Shown: positions 33,116 through 41,311, numbered from the stretch's first letter. The stretch: 64,000 nucleotides of DNA from Oscillospiraceae bacterium (GCA_022793675.1 JAAWDH010000016.1:124001-188000), one strand, 5' to 3'. The notes: generated from the letters alone by a model not told the origin. Program-made: numbers and translations.

Positions 33116-36100
33116 TTAACGGAAATAGTCGACGCCGCTCTGGAAGAGCTGCTGGTCCTTGACGCCGTCAATATTCTTGGCCAGGTTGCGGCCCAGAACG
33201 CGCTCGCTGTGGCCCATCTTGCCGAAAACCCGCCCATCCGGCGAAGTGATGCCTTCAATGGCCATAACTGAACCGTTGGGATTGAAACGGATATCATAGG
33301 TAGGGTTGCCGGACAGATCAACGTACTGGGTCGCGATTTGACCGTTGGCCGCCATTTTTTCCAGCATCGCTGGCGAAGCGACAAACCGCCCTTCCCCGTG
33401 GGAAATGGGGATAGCGTGAATATCGCCGACCTGAGCGCCGTAAAGCCAGGGCGACTTATTGGAGGATATGCGGGTGGTCACCATCATCGACTGGTGGCGG
33501 CCGATGGCGTTAAAGGTTAGGGTGGGCGAGCTGTCCTGCATCTCGACAATTTCGCCGTAAGGCACTAAACCCAGCTTGACCAGCGCCTGGAAGCCGTTGC
33601 AGATGCCCAGCATTAGCCCGTCGCGGGCCTTCAGAAGGGTATGGACGCCGTCCTTGATGCGCGGGTTGCGGAAGAAGGCGGTGATGAATTTGCCGCTGCC
33701 GTCTGGCTCGTCGCCGCCGGAGAAACCGCCGGGGATCATGACGATTTGGGAGCGTTCCAGCCGTTTGGCAAACTCCAGCACCGATTCCTCAATATCTTCG
33801 CTGGAAAGGTTTTTGATGACGAAAACATCGGCTACAGCACCGGCCTGCTCAAAAGCCCTCGCGGTATCGTACTCGCAGTTGGTGCCGGGGAAGACCGGGA
33901 TCAGCACCCGCGGAGAGGCGATTTTGACCGCTGGGGCCAGCGGTTCACCGCCCTGGTAGGCGTAGGTTTCAGGCTGCTCGGCGGGAATTTCGGTCTGGCA
34001 GCGGAACACCTTCTCCAGCCGCTCCTCAAAGGGCTTTTGCAGATCTTCCAGCGGAATCTCTACGCCGTCGGAAAGCCAAATAGCCGGAGTCAGTTTTGTG
34101 ACGCCGATGACGTTTAGGTCCTCTACGTTGGCGGAACCTGCCAGTTCCAGCACAAACCCGCCGTAGCAGGGGTTGAACAGCTGGGTCTCGTCCAGTTTCT
34201 GGGTAAATTTGAAGCCGATCTGGTTGCCGAACGCCATTTTGGCTACCGCCTCAGCGACGCCGCCGAAGCCCAGCGCCCAAGCCGACAGCGCCTCGCCCTT
34301 TAAGAGCATTTGGCGCACCCGCTTAAAGACGGCTTTGACGCTTTCAAAATCCGGAGCGCCGTCTTGGCCGTATCGGGGCAGCAGCAGCGCCACCGGGCTG
34401 CTGACGCATTTGAACTCAGGGGTAGAAACTTTGGCGGCGTCCCCAACGGACACGGCAAAGGAAACAAGCGTAGGCGGGACGTCGATATCCTCAAAGGTGC
34501 CGGACATCGAATCCTTGCCGCCGATCGCTGCGCAGCCCAGCTGCAGCTGAGCCTCCAGCCCGCCCAACAGCGCCGCCATCGGCTTGCCCCAGCGGGCAGG
34601 GTTATTCTGGGTACGTTCAAAATATTCCTGGAAGGTCAGCCAGCATTTTTCGCTGTCGCCGCCGGCAGCCACAACCTTAGCCACCGATTCAATGACCGCA
34701 TACATCGCGCCGAGATAGGGGTTCTGGGAAGTAATATAGGGATTATAGCCCCAGGCCATAATCGAACAGGTATCGGTCTCGCCGTTGAGCACCGGGATTT
34801 TGGCAGCCATCGCCTGGGTCTTGGTCATCTGGTGGCGGCCGCCATAGGGCATCGTGACGGTGCCTGCGCCGATGGAGCTGTCAAACATCGCCCCAAGCCC
34901 TTTCTGGGAGCAGATATTCAGATCAGAAAGATGGCCCATCCAGCCTTCGCGGGAATTGGCGCGGCAGTTGACAGGCTGCACCGGCTGAGTATGGATTACC
35001 GCGCGGGTGTGCTTTTCAGCGCCGTTGGAGTTTAAAAATTCCCTGGACAGGTTGACAATCTCGTTGCCGCACCAGCTCATCCGCAGCCGTTTTTCTTCCG
35101 TAACCTTGGCCACGACGGTGGCTTCGAGGTTCTCCGCATGGGCCAGCGCCACAAATTTCTCGACGTTTTCGGGGGCGACCACCACAGCCATCCGTTCCTG
35201 GGACTCGGAAATGGCCAGCTCGGTGCCGTCCAGCCCCTCATACTTTTTGGGCACGGCATCCAAGTCTATTTCCAACCCGTCGGCCAGCTCGCCGATGGCG
35301 ACGCTGACGCCGCCCGCGCCGAAGTCGTTGCAGCGCCGGATTAAACGGGTCGCCTTGGGGCTGCGAAAAAGCCTGGCCAACTTGCGTTCGATGGGAGGGT
35401 TGCCTTTCTGCACCTCTGCGCCGCAGGTCTCCAACGACTGCAGGGTGTGGGACTTGGAGGAGCCGGTTGCGCCGCCGCAGCCGTCACGGCCGGTACGGCC
35501 GCCCAACAGAATGACCGCGTCGCCCGGCTCGGGAACCTCCCGGATTACGTTAGAGGCCGGCGCTGCGCCGATAACGGCACCGATTTCCATCCGCTTGGCC
35601 ATATAGCCAGGGTGGTAAAGCTCGGTGACTTCGCCGGTGGCAAGGCCGATTTGGTTGCCGTAAGAGCTGTAACCGCGGGCGGCGGTAGTGACGATTTTCT
35701 TCTGGGGCAGTTTGCCTGCGAGCGTCTCGGAGCGGGGGATGGTGGGGTCGGCAGCGCCGGTGACGCGCATAGCCTGGTAGACGTAAGACCGCCCGGACAG
35801 CGGATCGCGGATTGCGCCGCCCAGGCAGGTCGCCGCGCCGCCGAAGGGCTCGATTTCAGTAGGATGGTTATGCGTCTCGTTTTTGAACATCAGCAGCCAT
35901 TTTTCGATGCCGTTGTCAGTTTCGACGTTGATCCGCACCGAGCAGGCGTTGATTTCCTCGCTTTCGTCGAGATCGGGCAGCAAACCGTCTTTTTTGAGCT
36001 TTTTAGCCCCAATGACGGCGATATCCATCAGTGTCAGCGGCTTATCCTTGCCGGCCTTTACATAAAGCTCATCCCGCAGAGAAAGGTATTTCTCAAAGCT

Positions 36101-36838
36101 CCGCTGTACGGCAGGGTCGTCAGTCTCCATCTGGTCAATGATTGTTGAAAAGGTGGTGTGACGGCAATGGTCCGACCAATAGGTGTCAATCATCCGGATC
36201 TCGGTGATGGTGGGGTCGCGTTTTTCACTGTCGCGGAAATACTGCTGACAGAATTTGATGTCATCCAAATCCATCGCCAGCCCATAGGAAGCGATAAACT
36301 TAGCCAGCTGCTGCCCATCCAAGGCAATAAAGCCGTCAAGGGTCTGTACGGTGGTAGGAATGTCATAGTTTACCGCCAGCGTCTCGAAGCACTCAAGGCT
36401 TGCCTCCCTGGATTCCACTGGATTGATTAAGTGGCTTTTGACGGCGGCCATATCTTCCTCGGAAAGCGAACCGTCAATCAGGTAGATCCGGGCGTTCCTG
36501 ACCTGCGGGCGCTCGCCTTGGGTCATAATCTGGATGCACTGCTCGCAGGAATCGGCACGCTGGTCAAACTGCCCCGGCAGGTATTCCACCGCCAGCAAGC
36601 GCTGGTTCTCACCAAGAGCGGGCAGCTCGGAGCTGGTCACATCCACCGCCGGTTCCGAAAAAATAGTACGGGAAGCGGTTTTAAAGGTCTCGCTGTCAAT
36701 CCCCTCCACATCGTAGCGGTTAAAGAAGCGCACCCCTTCGATAGGCAGCCCCAGCGAAGCTTTGAGGTCGTGACGGACAGCGTCGGCCTCTACGGCAAAT
36801 TCGGGTTTCTTTTCCACATAGATTCTGAATACTGGCAT
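33116..36838 (-). CDS. purL: Phosphoribosylformylglycinamidine synthase, single-chain (clade II)
   Basis: A 1240-residue protein that joins an N-terminal domain, two AIRS-type synthase halves and a C-terminal glutaminase. The ATP/FGAR motifs include MIDTYWSDHCRHTTF and FKNETHNHPTEIEPFGGAAT. The class I amidotransferase has GTNCEYDTARAFEQAG, the catalytic Cys in LGICNGFQALVKLG and the His/Glu pair in ISHGEGRF. It converts FGAR plus glutamine and ATP to FGAM in purine synthesis. The length and layout fit the clade II enzyme of Clostridia, not the PurLQS complex. Other pur genes are not in the window. A hairpin overlapping the end of mtaB lies upstream. Confidence 0.97.
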   Translation of the reverse strand: MPVFRIYVEKKPEFAVEADAVRHDLKASLGLPIEGVRFFNRYDVEGIDSETFKTASRTIFSEPAVDVTSSELPALGENQRLLAVEYLPGQFDQRADSCEQCIQIMTQGERPQVRNARIYLIDGSLSEEDMAAVKSHLINPVESREASLECFETLAVNYDIPTTVQTLDGFIALDGQQLAKFIASYGLAMDLDDIKFCQQYFRDSEKRDPTITEIRMIDTYWSDHCRHTTFSTIIDQMETDDPAVQRSFEKYLSLRDELYVKAGKDKPLTLMDIAVIGAKKLKKDGLLPDLDESEEINACSVRINVETDNGIEKWLLMFKNETHNHPTEIEPFGGAATCLGGAIRDPLSGRSYVYQAMRVTGAADPTIPRSETLAGKLPQKKIVTTAARGYSSYGNQIGLATGEVTELYHPGYMAKRMEIGAVIGAAPASNVIREVPEPGDAVILLGGRTGRDGCGGATGSSKSHTLQSLETCGAEVQKGNPPIERKLARLFRSPKATRLIRRCNDFGAGGVSVAIGELADGLEIDLDAVPKKYEGLDGTELAISESQERMAVVVAPENVEKFVALAHAENLEATVVAKVTEEKRLRMSWCGNEIVNLSREFLNSNGAEKHTRAVIHTQPVQPVNCRANSREGWMGHLSDLNICSQKGLGAMFDSSIGAGTVTMPYGGRHQMTKTQAMAAKIPVLNGETDTCSIMAWGYNPYITSQNPYLGAMYAVIESVAKVVAAGGDSEKCWLTFQEYFERTQNNPARWGKPMAALLGGLEAQLQLGCAAIGGKDSMSGTFEDIDVPPTLVSFAVSVGDAAKVSTPEFKCVSSPVALLLPRYGQDGAPDFESVKAVFKRVRQMLLKGEALSAWALGFGGVAEAVAKMAFGNQIGFKFTQKLDETQLFNPCYGGFVLELAGSANVEDLNVIGVTKLTPAIWLSDGVEIPLEDLQKPFEERLEKVFRCQTEIPAEQPETYAYQGGEPLAPAVKIASPRVLIPVFPGTNCEYDTARAFEQAGAVADVFVIKNLSSEDIEESVLEFAKRLERSQIVMIPGGFSGGDEPDGSGKFITAFFRNPRIKDGVHTLLKARDGLMLGICNGFQALVKLGLVPYGEIVEMQDSSPTLTFNAIGRHQSMMVTTRISSNKSPWLYGAQVGDIHAIPISHGEGRFVASPAMLEKMAANGQIATQYVDLSGNPTYDIRFNPNGSVMAIEGITSPDGRVFGKMGHSERVLGRNLAKNIDGVKDQQLFQSGVDYFR

Positions 36839-36943
36839 CTTGCATCTCCATGTCCTGGCAGCGGGCAGGGCAGAAAGGACGCGGGCCGCTGGCTGCCTTC
36901 CAGGCGGCTGCGAGAAACCCTCCCTGCAAAAACTTGATTATTA

Positions 36944-38281
36944 TTATATAAGAACGTCTGCTACAGACGCTGTAAAAGAAGAGGAAACGTCAGCAAGCTC
37001 GCCCAAACAATGCTCGTCCAGCACGGCCGTAAGCCGCACCCTGATAAGCCGGCCGCAGGATGACGGCGGGCAGCGGACAATAACAGGGGTGTAATTCCTT
37101 GTCAGCCCCTCATAGCCCAGTGGGGTCTCGGTGGTCTCGACCAGCACCTCCTCCAGCCGCCCAGACTGGCTTAGCAGAAACTGCTGCCGCAGCTCATGGG
37201 CAAGCGCCCCCATCTGCGCGCTGCGGGCGTCCTTAACGGCCGCTGGAATCTGGTCCGGGCGGTCTGCGGCCACGGTACCTGGACGCGGGGAATAGGCAAA
37301 TACATGGATTTTGGCGAAGGCCATCTCGCGGACAAAGGCCATCGAAGCTGCAAAGTCCTCGTCGCTTTCGCCGGGAAAGCCCGTCATTACGTCGGTAGTC
37401 AGGGCAGGATTGTCAAAAATCTCACGAATCATTTCGGCAATCCGGCGGTACTCGGCACTGTCATAATGGCGATTCATCCCTTTCAACGTGCGGTCGCAGC
37501 CGCTTTGCAGCGAAAGATGGAACTGCGGGCAGAATTTTGGCTCGGCAGCCATCTGTTCCAGATCCTCACGGGTGAGCAGCTCCGGCTCCAAACTCCCCAG
37601 CCGTACCCGGCGGATCCCTTCGATACGGCAGCAGATCTGGACAGCGTCCACAAGCCGCACCCCTTCAAGGTCCTTCCCATAAGAAGAAAGGTTAATCCCG
37701 ACCAGCACAACCTCCTGATAGCCGTTTGCGGCCAGACGGGCCGCTTCCGCAGCAACGTCCGCCAAAGGCTTGGAGCGGACGCGCCCGCGAGCCTTGGGGA
37801 TAATGCAGTAGGAACAGTAGCGCTCGCAGCCGTCCTGGATTTTCAGATAGGCGCGGGTACGGCCCCGAAGGCCCCGTACCGGCAGAGGCTCAAAAGGGTC
37901 GCCTTTCTGGTGGGACTCGATAGCCACCACCCGTTTGCCCTGCAGCGCCGCTTCAACGGCCTTTAAAAGCCCATGGCGGTTTTTCGCGCCGGTAACCACG
38001 TCCGCTTCGGCAATGGCCGCGGCTTCCTCTGGGAAAGCTTGGGGGTAGCAGCCGGTGAGCACAATCAGCGCCTTGGGACACCGGCGCTTCATCCGGCGCA
38101 GCATCTGCCGGGTCTTTTTATCCCCAACGGCGGTAACGGTACAGGAATTGACCAGATAGATGTCGGCGTCTTCCCCTTCGCCAGCGACAGCATAGCCGTT
38201 TTCAGCAAAAAGCTCCGCCAGCGCTTCGGTTTCGTATTGGTTGACCTTGCAGCCCAAGGTTACGAAAGAAATTCGCAGCAA
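36944..38281 (-). CDS. mtaB: tRNA t6A37 methylthiotransferase MtaB
   Basis: A 445-residue protein. An N-terminal methylthiotransferase domain has three conserved cysteines (TLGCKVNQYETEAL, VNSCTVTAVGD, TGCYPQ). The radical SAM domain carries the CxxxCxxC cluster (DGCERYCSYCIIPKARG), and a C-terminal TRAM domain follows (VLVETTETPLGYEGLTRNYT). MtaB adds the methylthio group of ms2t6A at tRNA position 37, in the anticodon loop. The GCKVNQYE start distinguishes it from MiaB and RimO. The last codons form a CGTCTG-TAG-CAGACG hairpin followed by TTCTTATAT, a terminator-like end. It has its own promoter, back to back with that of the HPr-like genes. Confidence 0.94.
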   Translation of the reverse strand: MLRISFVTLGCKVNQYETEALAELFAENGYAVAGEGEDADIYLVNSCTVTAVGDKKTRQMLRRMKRRCPKALIVLTGCYPQAFPEEAAAIAEADVVTGAKNRHGLLKAVEAALQGKRVVAIESHQKGDPFEPLPVRGLRGRTRAYLKIQDGCERYCSYCIIPKARGRVRSKPLADVAAEAARLAANGYQEVVLVGINLSSYGKDLEGVRLVDAVQICCRIEGIRRVRLGSLEPELLTREDLEQMAAEPKFCPQFHLSLQSGCDRTLKGMNRHYDSAEYRRIAEMIREIFDNPALTTDVMTGFPGESDEDFAASMAFVREMAFAKIHVFAYSPRPGTVAADRPDQIPAAVKDARSAQMGALAHELRQQFLLSQSGRLEEVLVETTETPLGYEGLTRNYTPVIVRCPPSSCGRLIRVRLTAVLDEHCLGELADVSSSFTASVADVLI

Positions 38282-38417
38282 TGCATCCCCTCCTGTGCTG
38301 ATTGGGCGGACAGATGTCCCCCTGTCTGTGAATTCGCATCAGATATTTAGCATTTGTGTACTAACAGGACGGGAATTCATTGTGTAAATCAACTAAATAC
38401 CCATTCCATTCACTATT

Positions 38418-38446
38418 ATTATAATGGATTAGAGAGAAAATGGCAA
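38418..38446 (-). promoter_or_regulatory. Promoter of mtaB
   Basis: TTGCCA (38446-38441), 17-base spacer, TATAAT (38423-38418). Its -35 box lies only seven bases from the -35 of the divergent HPr-like operon, so the two promoters face away from a shared core. Confidence 0.78.
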
Positions 38447-38453
38447 TTAGCAG

Positions 38454-38482
38454 TTGACTTAAATGTGGCTTGGTGATATATT
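38454..38482 (+). promoter_or_regulatory. Promoter of the HPr-like operon
   Basis: TTGACT (38454-38459), 17-base spacer ending TGA, TATATT (38477-38482). It would start RNA near 38489, ahead of a 48-codon ORF and three HPr-like genes. Confidence 0.78.
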
Positions 38483-38513
38483 GTAAATGTAGTCAAAGTG
38501 GAGAAGAAAAAGG

Positions 38514-38660
38514 ATGGCCCCAAAGGACGCACTGTCCGGCGCGCAGACAGACGCCCTGAAAGAAGCCAAAACCGCCCGCTTTCGGCTGCATAAGCAGATA
38601 GAGAAAAAACGAACCGCCCGGGCGAAGGATCCGGACGGGCAAGGACATCTCAAACCCTGA
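38514..38660 (+). CDS. Small basic protein (48 aa), unknown
   Basis: ATG 38514 to TGA 38660 encodes 48 residues starting MAPKDALSGAQTDALKEAKT and ending QGHLKP. It is rich in Lys, Arg and Ala and probably helical (ARFRLHKQIEKKRTARAKD). A GGAG sits 10 bases upstream of the ATG, in the predicted transcript of the HPr-like operon, and the next gene starts 15 bases later with its own AGGGAGGA site. It may be a real small protein or a translated leader for the operon. I do not recognise a family. Confidence 0.45.
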   Translation: MAPKDALSGAQTDALKEAKTARFRLHKQIEKKRTARAKDPDGQGHLKP

Positions 38661-38675
38661 AGGGAGGACGCATTT

Positions 38676-38903
38676 ATGAAAGTCTGCAACATTACCCTAA
38701 ATACCATCAACGACGTTAAGAACTTCGTCAGCATTGTCAGCCAGTGCCCCTATGAGGTTGACCTGATCTCTGACCGGTATACCATCGACGCCAAGTCGAT
38801 CATGGGGATCTTCAGCCTGGATCTCTCCAAGCCCATCCAGATGAACATCCACGCCGACAACTGCGACGAGTTCCTCGCACGGATCAAGGGCTTTCTCGCT
38901 TAA
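38676..38903 (+). CDS. HPr-like protein without the active-site histidine, copy 1
   Basis: A 75-residue protein with the HPr fold pattern. The Ser46 region of HPr is conserved (DAKSIMGIFSLDLSKP), but the active-site segment around His15 is replaced (NTINDVKNFVSIVSQ contains no His). It therefore cannot take phosphate from enzyme I in the normal way. Bacillus Crh, a regulatory HPr paralogue with Gln15, is a known precedent; it acts only through Ser46 phosphorylation and CcpA. Whether HPr kinase phosphorylates this serine is unknown. It is the first of three tandem paralogues and is nearly the same as copy 2 across the central part. Confidence 0.85.
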   Translation: MKVCNITLNTINDVKNFVSIVSQCPYEVDLISDRYTIDAKSIMGIFSLDLSKPIQMNIHADNCDEFLARIKGFLA

Positions 38904-38937
38904 AAGCCCAATCGGGAAAGAAAGGAAGGTTATTTGT

Positions 38938-39168
38938 ATGAAAACCCGTCACATCATGCTGGACACGATCAACGATGTCAAAGAGTTTGTCGGCATTGTC
39001 AGCCGGTGCGAATACGAGGTCGACCTGATCTCCGACCGGTACACCATCGACGCCAAATCGATCATGGGGATTTTCAGCCTGGACCTCTCCAAACCCATCC
39101 AGATGAACGTCCATGCCGATGAGTGCGACAGCTTTTTGAACGAGATCAGCCGTTTCTTGAAGGACTGA
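38938..39168 (+). CDS. HPr-like protein without the active-site histidine, copy 2
   Basis: A 76-residue protein. Residues 23-57 match copy 1 almost exactly (VDLISDRYTIDAKSIMGIFS, then LDLSKPIQMN), while the ends differ (MKTRHIMLDTINDVKEFVGI; SFLNEISRFLKD). The histidine near its N terminus (R4-H5) lies outside the position of HPr His15. A strong AAGGAAGG ribosome site precedes ATG 38938, 34 bases after copy 1, so the pair arose by tandem duplication and is co-transcribed. Confidence 0.85.
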   Translation: MKTRHIMLDTINDVKEFVGIVSRCEYEVDLISDRYTIDAKSIMGIFSLDLSKPIQMNVHADECDSFLNEISRFLKD

Positions 39169-39279
39169 CCTACACAGAAAATGTTTTAAACCGACAGCGA
39201 AGGAAAGACGGAAAACCGCACCTTCTGCTGTCTGCGGCGGGCGCTTTGACGCGCCCCAGATAGAGGAGGAAATTGCTTT

Positions 39280-39510
39280 ATGTCTACTTGCAGCATTAAA
39301 TTGAATGGAATCAAAGACGTTACCCGTTTCGTGAACACCGCCGGCCGCTGCCCCTGCGCTTTACAGCTGGTTTCGGGCCGCTATAAAATCGACGCCAAGT
39401 CCCTAATGGGCGTATTGTCCCTCGACCTGACCCGCCCGGTACGGCTGGAGGTCCAGAACGGCGACAGCGCGCAGTTTTTTGACGAAATCGCGCCCTATGT
39501 GGTCGCCTGA
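39280..39510 (+). CDS. HPr-like protein without the active-site histidine, copy 3
   Basis: A 76-residue paralogue, more diverged (MSTCSIKLNGIKDVTRFVNT; DAKSLMGVLSLDLTRPVRLE). It keeps the Ser46-type KS-x-MG motif and again has no His15, with two cysteines in GRCPCALQL. It follows copy 2 after 111 bases that contain a small GGGCGC/GCGCCC hairpin, and has a GAGGAGGAAA ribosome site. A bidirectional terminator ends the operon 43 bases later. Divergence from copies 1 and 2 suggests an older duplication with a separate role. Confidence 0.82.
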   Translation: MSTCSIKLNGIKDVTRFVNTAGRCPCALQLVSGRYKIDAKSLMGVLSLDLTRPVRLEVQNGDSAQFFDEIAPYVVA

Positions 39511-39552
39511 TTCCATATTGCCGGAAGGGCCCGTTGTCCTTCTGAAGAAAAG

Positions 39553-39598
39553 AAAACGCCGCCTGCCTGCGGGGATTTCCCCGGGCAGACGGCGTTTT
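39553..39598. terminator. Bidirectional intrinsic terminator
   Basis: AAAACGCCG (39553-39561) pairs with CGGCGTTTT (39590-39598). The inner part (CCTGCC...GGCAG and CGGGG-ATTT-CCCCG) extends the stem. A runs on one side and T runs on the other suit both the HPr-like operon (+) and the ylmC gene (-). Confidence 0.85.
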
Positions 39599-39604
39599 GC
39601 GCTG

Positions 39605-39904
39605 CTATTCCCGCCAAATCTGTTTCAGCCAGCTGTTTTTCGCAGGGCGCAGCTCCTTCTCCTTAAGTCCTGCAGTCTTGACCAGAATCGCATCCTCGCC
39701 GATGATTTCGATATCCTCCCAAGGGATGGTCAGATCGGGCTGCCGCCCCAGCAGCCCAAACCACCGCAGCCGCCCGCATACCACCAGAGCTTTTACCTGG
39801 GCCTTCTCCAAATCCACCAACAGGTGGTCGGCGCAGCCGATGCGGCTGCCGTCCGCCATGCTTAAAATTTCCTTTTGCTCCAACTCTCCGGAACGGACCT
39901 CCAT
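39605..39904 (-). CDS. YlmC/YmxH-family sporulation protein (PRC barrel)
   Basis: About 99 residues of a single PRC-barrel-like domain (SGELEQKEILSMADGSRIGC; LVVCGRLRWFGLLGRQPDLT; IPWEDIEIIGEDAILVKT). This is the YlmC/YmxH family found in spore-forming Firmicutes; its biochemical role is undefined. The ATG at 39910 touches the GGGAGGG ribosome site, so ATG 39904 is chosen. It lies 30 bases downstream of the pseudouridine synthase gene on the same strand, probably in one transcript. Confidence 0.83.
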   Translation of the reverse strand: MEVRSGELEQKEILSMADGSRIGCADHLLVDLEKAQVKALVVCGRLRWFGLLGRQPDLTIPWEDIEIIGEDAILVKTAGLKEKELRPAKNSWLKQIWRE

Positions 39905-39934
39905 CCTCATCCCTCCCTGCGGTTTTTTACCAGT

Positions 39935-40894
39935 CTATTCGTCTAAAACCGCCGGTATGCCATTTTTCGCAAACCAAACATCCTGAACCTGAAAAACCCG
40001 CCCGTTCAGATAAGCCAAAGGATGCCCCGCCGGCAGGGCAAACACCAGCTTATAAGCGTACAAAGCCTGTCCGTCAAAGCCCTTTGCCTTGTCTGCCCGG
40101 TTTTTCCCATATTTCCCATCCCCAACCAGCGGACAGCCGATATAAGCCATATGGGCCCGGATCTGATGGGTACGTCCCGTTTTCAGGTCAATCTCCACCA
40201 GCGAATAGCGCCCGTTGGATGCAACCACCCGATAGCCTGTCACCATCGTACGCGCGCCGGGCCGGGGGGCGTCGAACACCAGCGCCCGGTTCTGCCGCTC
40301 GTCTTTCATGTGGTAATGGGTCAGCAGGCCCTCTTTGGGCCTGGGGCAGCCCTTAACCAAGCAAAGGTAGTACTTACGCAGCTGCCGCTCCCGGATGCAT
40401 TCGTCCAACAGCCGCAGCGCCGCCGCCGTTTTGGCCACAACCACGATACCACCGGTGTTGCGGTCGATCCGGTTGCAGAGGGCCGGCGCAAAGGAGGCTT
40501 CCGCCGCCGGGTCATACTCCCCTTTGTTATAAAGGTAATGCTTAACCCGGTTAATCAGCGTATCCGCTGCGCCGCCGTCGTCCTCATGCACCAAAAGCCC
40601 CTGCGGTTTATCGCAGAGCAGAAGGTTCCCGTCTTCATACACCACCCGCACCTCTGCCGGTGCGGCAAAAAAACCGGGGCGGTTTTCTTCAAAAAACTCA
40701 TCGCTGATATAAAGCGCCACCCGGTCGCCCGGCTGCAGCCGGCAGCTGATTTCGCTCTTCCTGCCGTTGACCTTGATCCGCTTCAGCCGCAGATATTTGT
40801 ACATCAGGCTCTGAGGCAGCAGCCTGACCGCCTTTTGCAGGAACTTGTCTAACCGCTGCCCGGCGTCGTTTTCATTGATGATAAATTCTTTCAT
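39935..40894 (-). CDS. RluA-family pseudouridine synthase with S4 domain
   Basis: About 319 residues. An N-terminal S4 RNA-binding domain (GQRLDKFLQKAVRLLPQSLM, with LKRIKVNGRKSE) precedes a catalytic domain with the RluA motif RIDRNTGGIVVVAKT (catalytic Asp) and the later KTGRTHQIRAHMAYIGCPLV. These enzymes turn uridine into pseudouridine in 23S rRNA or tRNA; which site is modified is not deducible. The start overlaps the end of the Cys-rich gene closely (TAA-A-ATG), suggesting coupling; TTG 40906 is an alternative. Confidence 0.92.
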   Translation of the reverse strand: MKEFIINENDAGQRLDKFLQKAVRLLPQSLMYKYLRLKRIKVNGRKSEISCRLQPGDRVALYISDEFFEENRPGFFAAPAEVRVVYEDGNLLLCDKPQGLLVHEDDGGAADTLINRVKHYLYNKGEYDPAAEASFAPALCNRIDRNTGGIVVVAKTAAALRLLDECIRERQLRKYYLCLVKGCPRPKEGLLTHYHMKDERQNRALVFDAPRPGARTMVTGYRVVASNGRYSLVEIDLKTGRTHQIRAHMAYIGCPLVGDGKYGKNRADKAKGFDGQALYAYKLVFALPAGHPLAYLNGRVFQVQDVWFAKNGIPAVLDE

Positions 40895-40895
40895 T

Positions 40896-41105
40896 TTACA
40901 GTTCAAAATCCTCCGGCTGGTACTGGGGAAGCGGCGGCATCCGCTTAGGGATCCGTTTCAGCGGCGCGTACTGGAACCGCCGGCAGGAAAAATAAGGCGA
41001 TACCACCCCATTTTTGGGGCAGAACACCATCTGTCCGTTCTGATCCGGTTTTCCCAATTCGCAGTAGCTGCAGGAGGGTTCAATATTCTTCCCAAATAAT
41101 TTCAT
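40896..41105 (-). CDS. Small cysteine-rich protein, possible zinc ribbon
   Basis: A 69-residue protein with cysteines at positions 12, 15, 29 and 41 (SCSYCELGK; VFCPKNGVV; FSCRRFQY), arranged like a four-Cys metal knuckle, followed by a Pro-rich basic tail (LKRIPKRMPPLPQYQPEDFE). The function is unknown. It is the first gene of the operon with the RluA-type enzyme, with AAAAGGAGG before ATG 41105. Its promoter lies at the edge of a large palindrome. Confidence 0.7.
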   Translation of the reverse strand: MKLFGKNIEPSCSYCELGKPDQNGQMVFCPKNGVVSPYFSCRRFQYAPLKRIPKRMPPLPQYQPEDFEL

Positions 41106-41127
41106 AGCAGCCTCCTTTTACCCTTTT

Positions 41128-41156
41128 AGTATAACAAACCTATTATGAAAACGCAA
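41128..41156 (-). promoter_or_regulatory. Promoter of the Cys-rich protein operon, -35 inside the palindrome
   Basis: TTGCGT (41156-41151) is the tip of the left palindrome arm; 17 bases later TATACT (41133-41128) forms the -10, preceded by TGT. It mirrors the promoter at 41256-41284. Confidence 0.75.
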
Positions 41157-41261
41157 GAGGGGAACGGGAGTACGACGCTTTTTGAAAGAAAGCCTAGCTT
41201 AGCAAAGCTAAGCTGGGCTTTCTTCAAAAGCCGTCGTACTTCCTGCATTCCCCTCTTGCGT
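41151..41261. repeat. 111-bp palindromic element (intergenic repeat family, copy F)
   Basis: The left half (from 41151) and the reverse complement of the right half (from 41261) align over about 50 bases with few mismatches, ending in a CTAGCTTAGC-AAA-GCTAAGCTG tip. Positions 41176-41215 are identical over 40 bases to the minus strand of 43306-43267. No coding capacity. Transcribed, it would form a very long hairpin; as DNA it separates two divergent promoters and supplies both -35 boxes. Confidence 0.9.
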
Positions 41262-41284
41262 TCTTACAGATAGTTTGATATACT
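41256..41284 (+). promoter_or_regulatory. Promoter of the flavoprotein gene, -35 inside the palindrome
   Basis: TTGCGT (41256-41261) is the tip of the right palindrome arm, 17 bases upstream of TATACT (41279-41284), with an extended TGA before the -10. Confidence 0.75.
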
Positions 41285-41311
41285 GGGAAGGAAAAAATTA
41301 GGGAGGTTTTT

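Noticed and set aside
36955-36969. Hairpin over the last mtaB codons as an independent terminator feature
   Set aside because: The stem is only 6 bp and followed by a broken U tract; mentioned with mtaB instead.
38459-38734. Minus-strand 91-codon frame over the HPr-like leader
   Set aside because: It overlaps the 48-codon ORF and the start of HPr-like copy 1 on the opposite strand and has no ribosome site.
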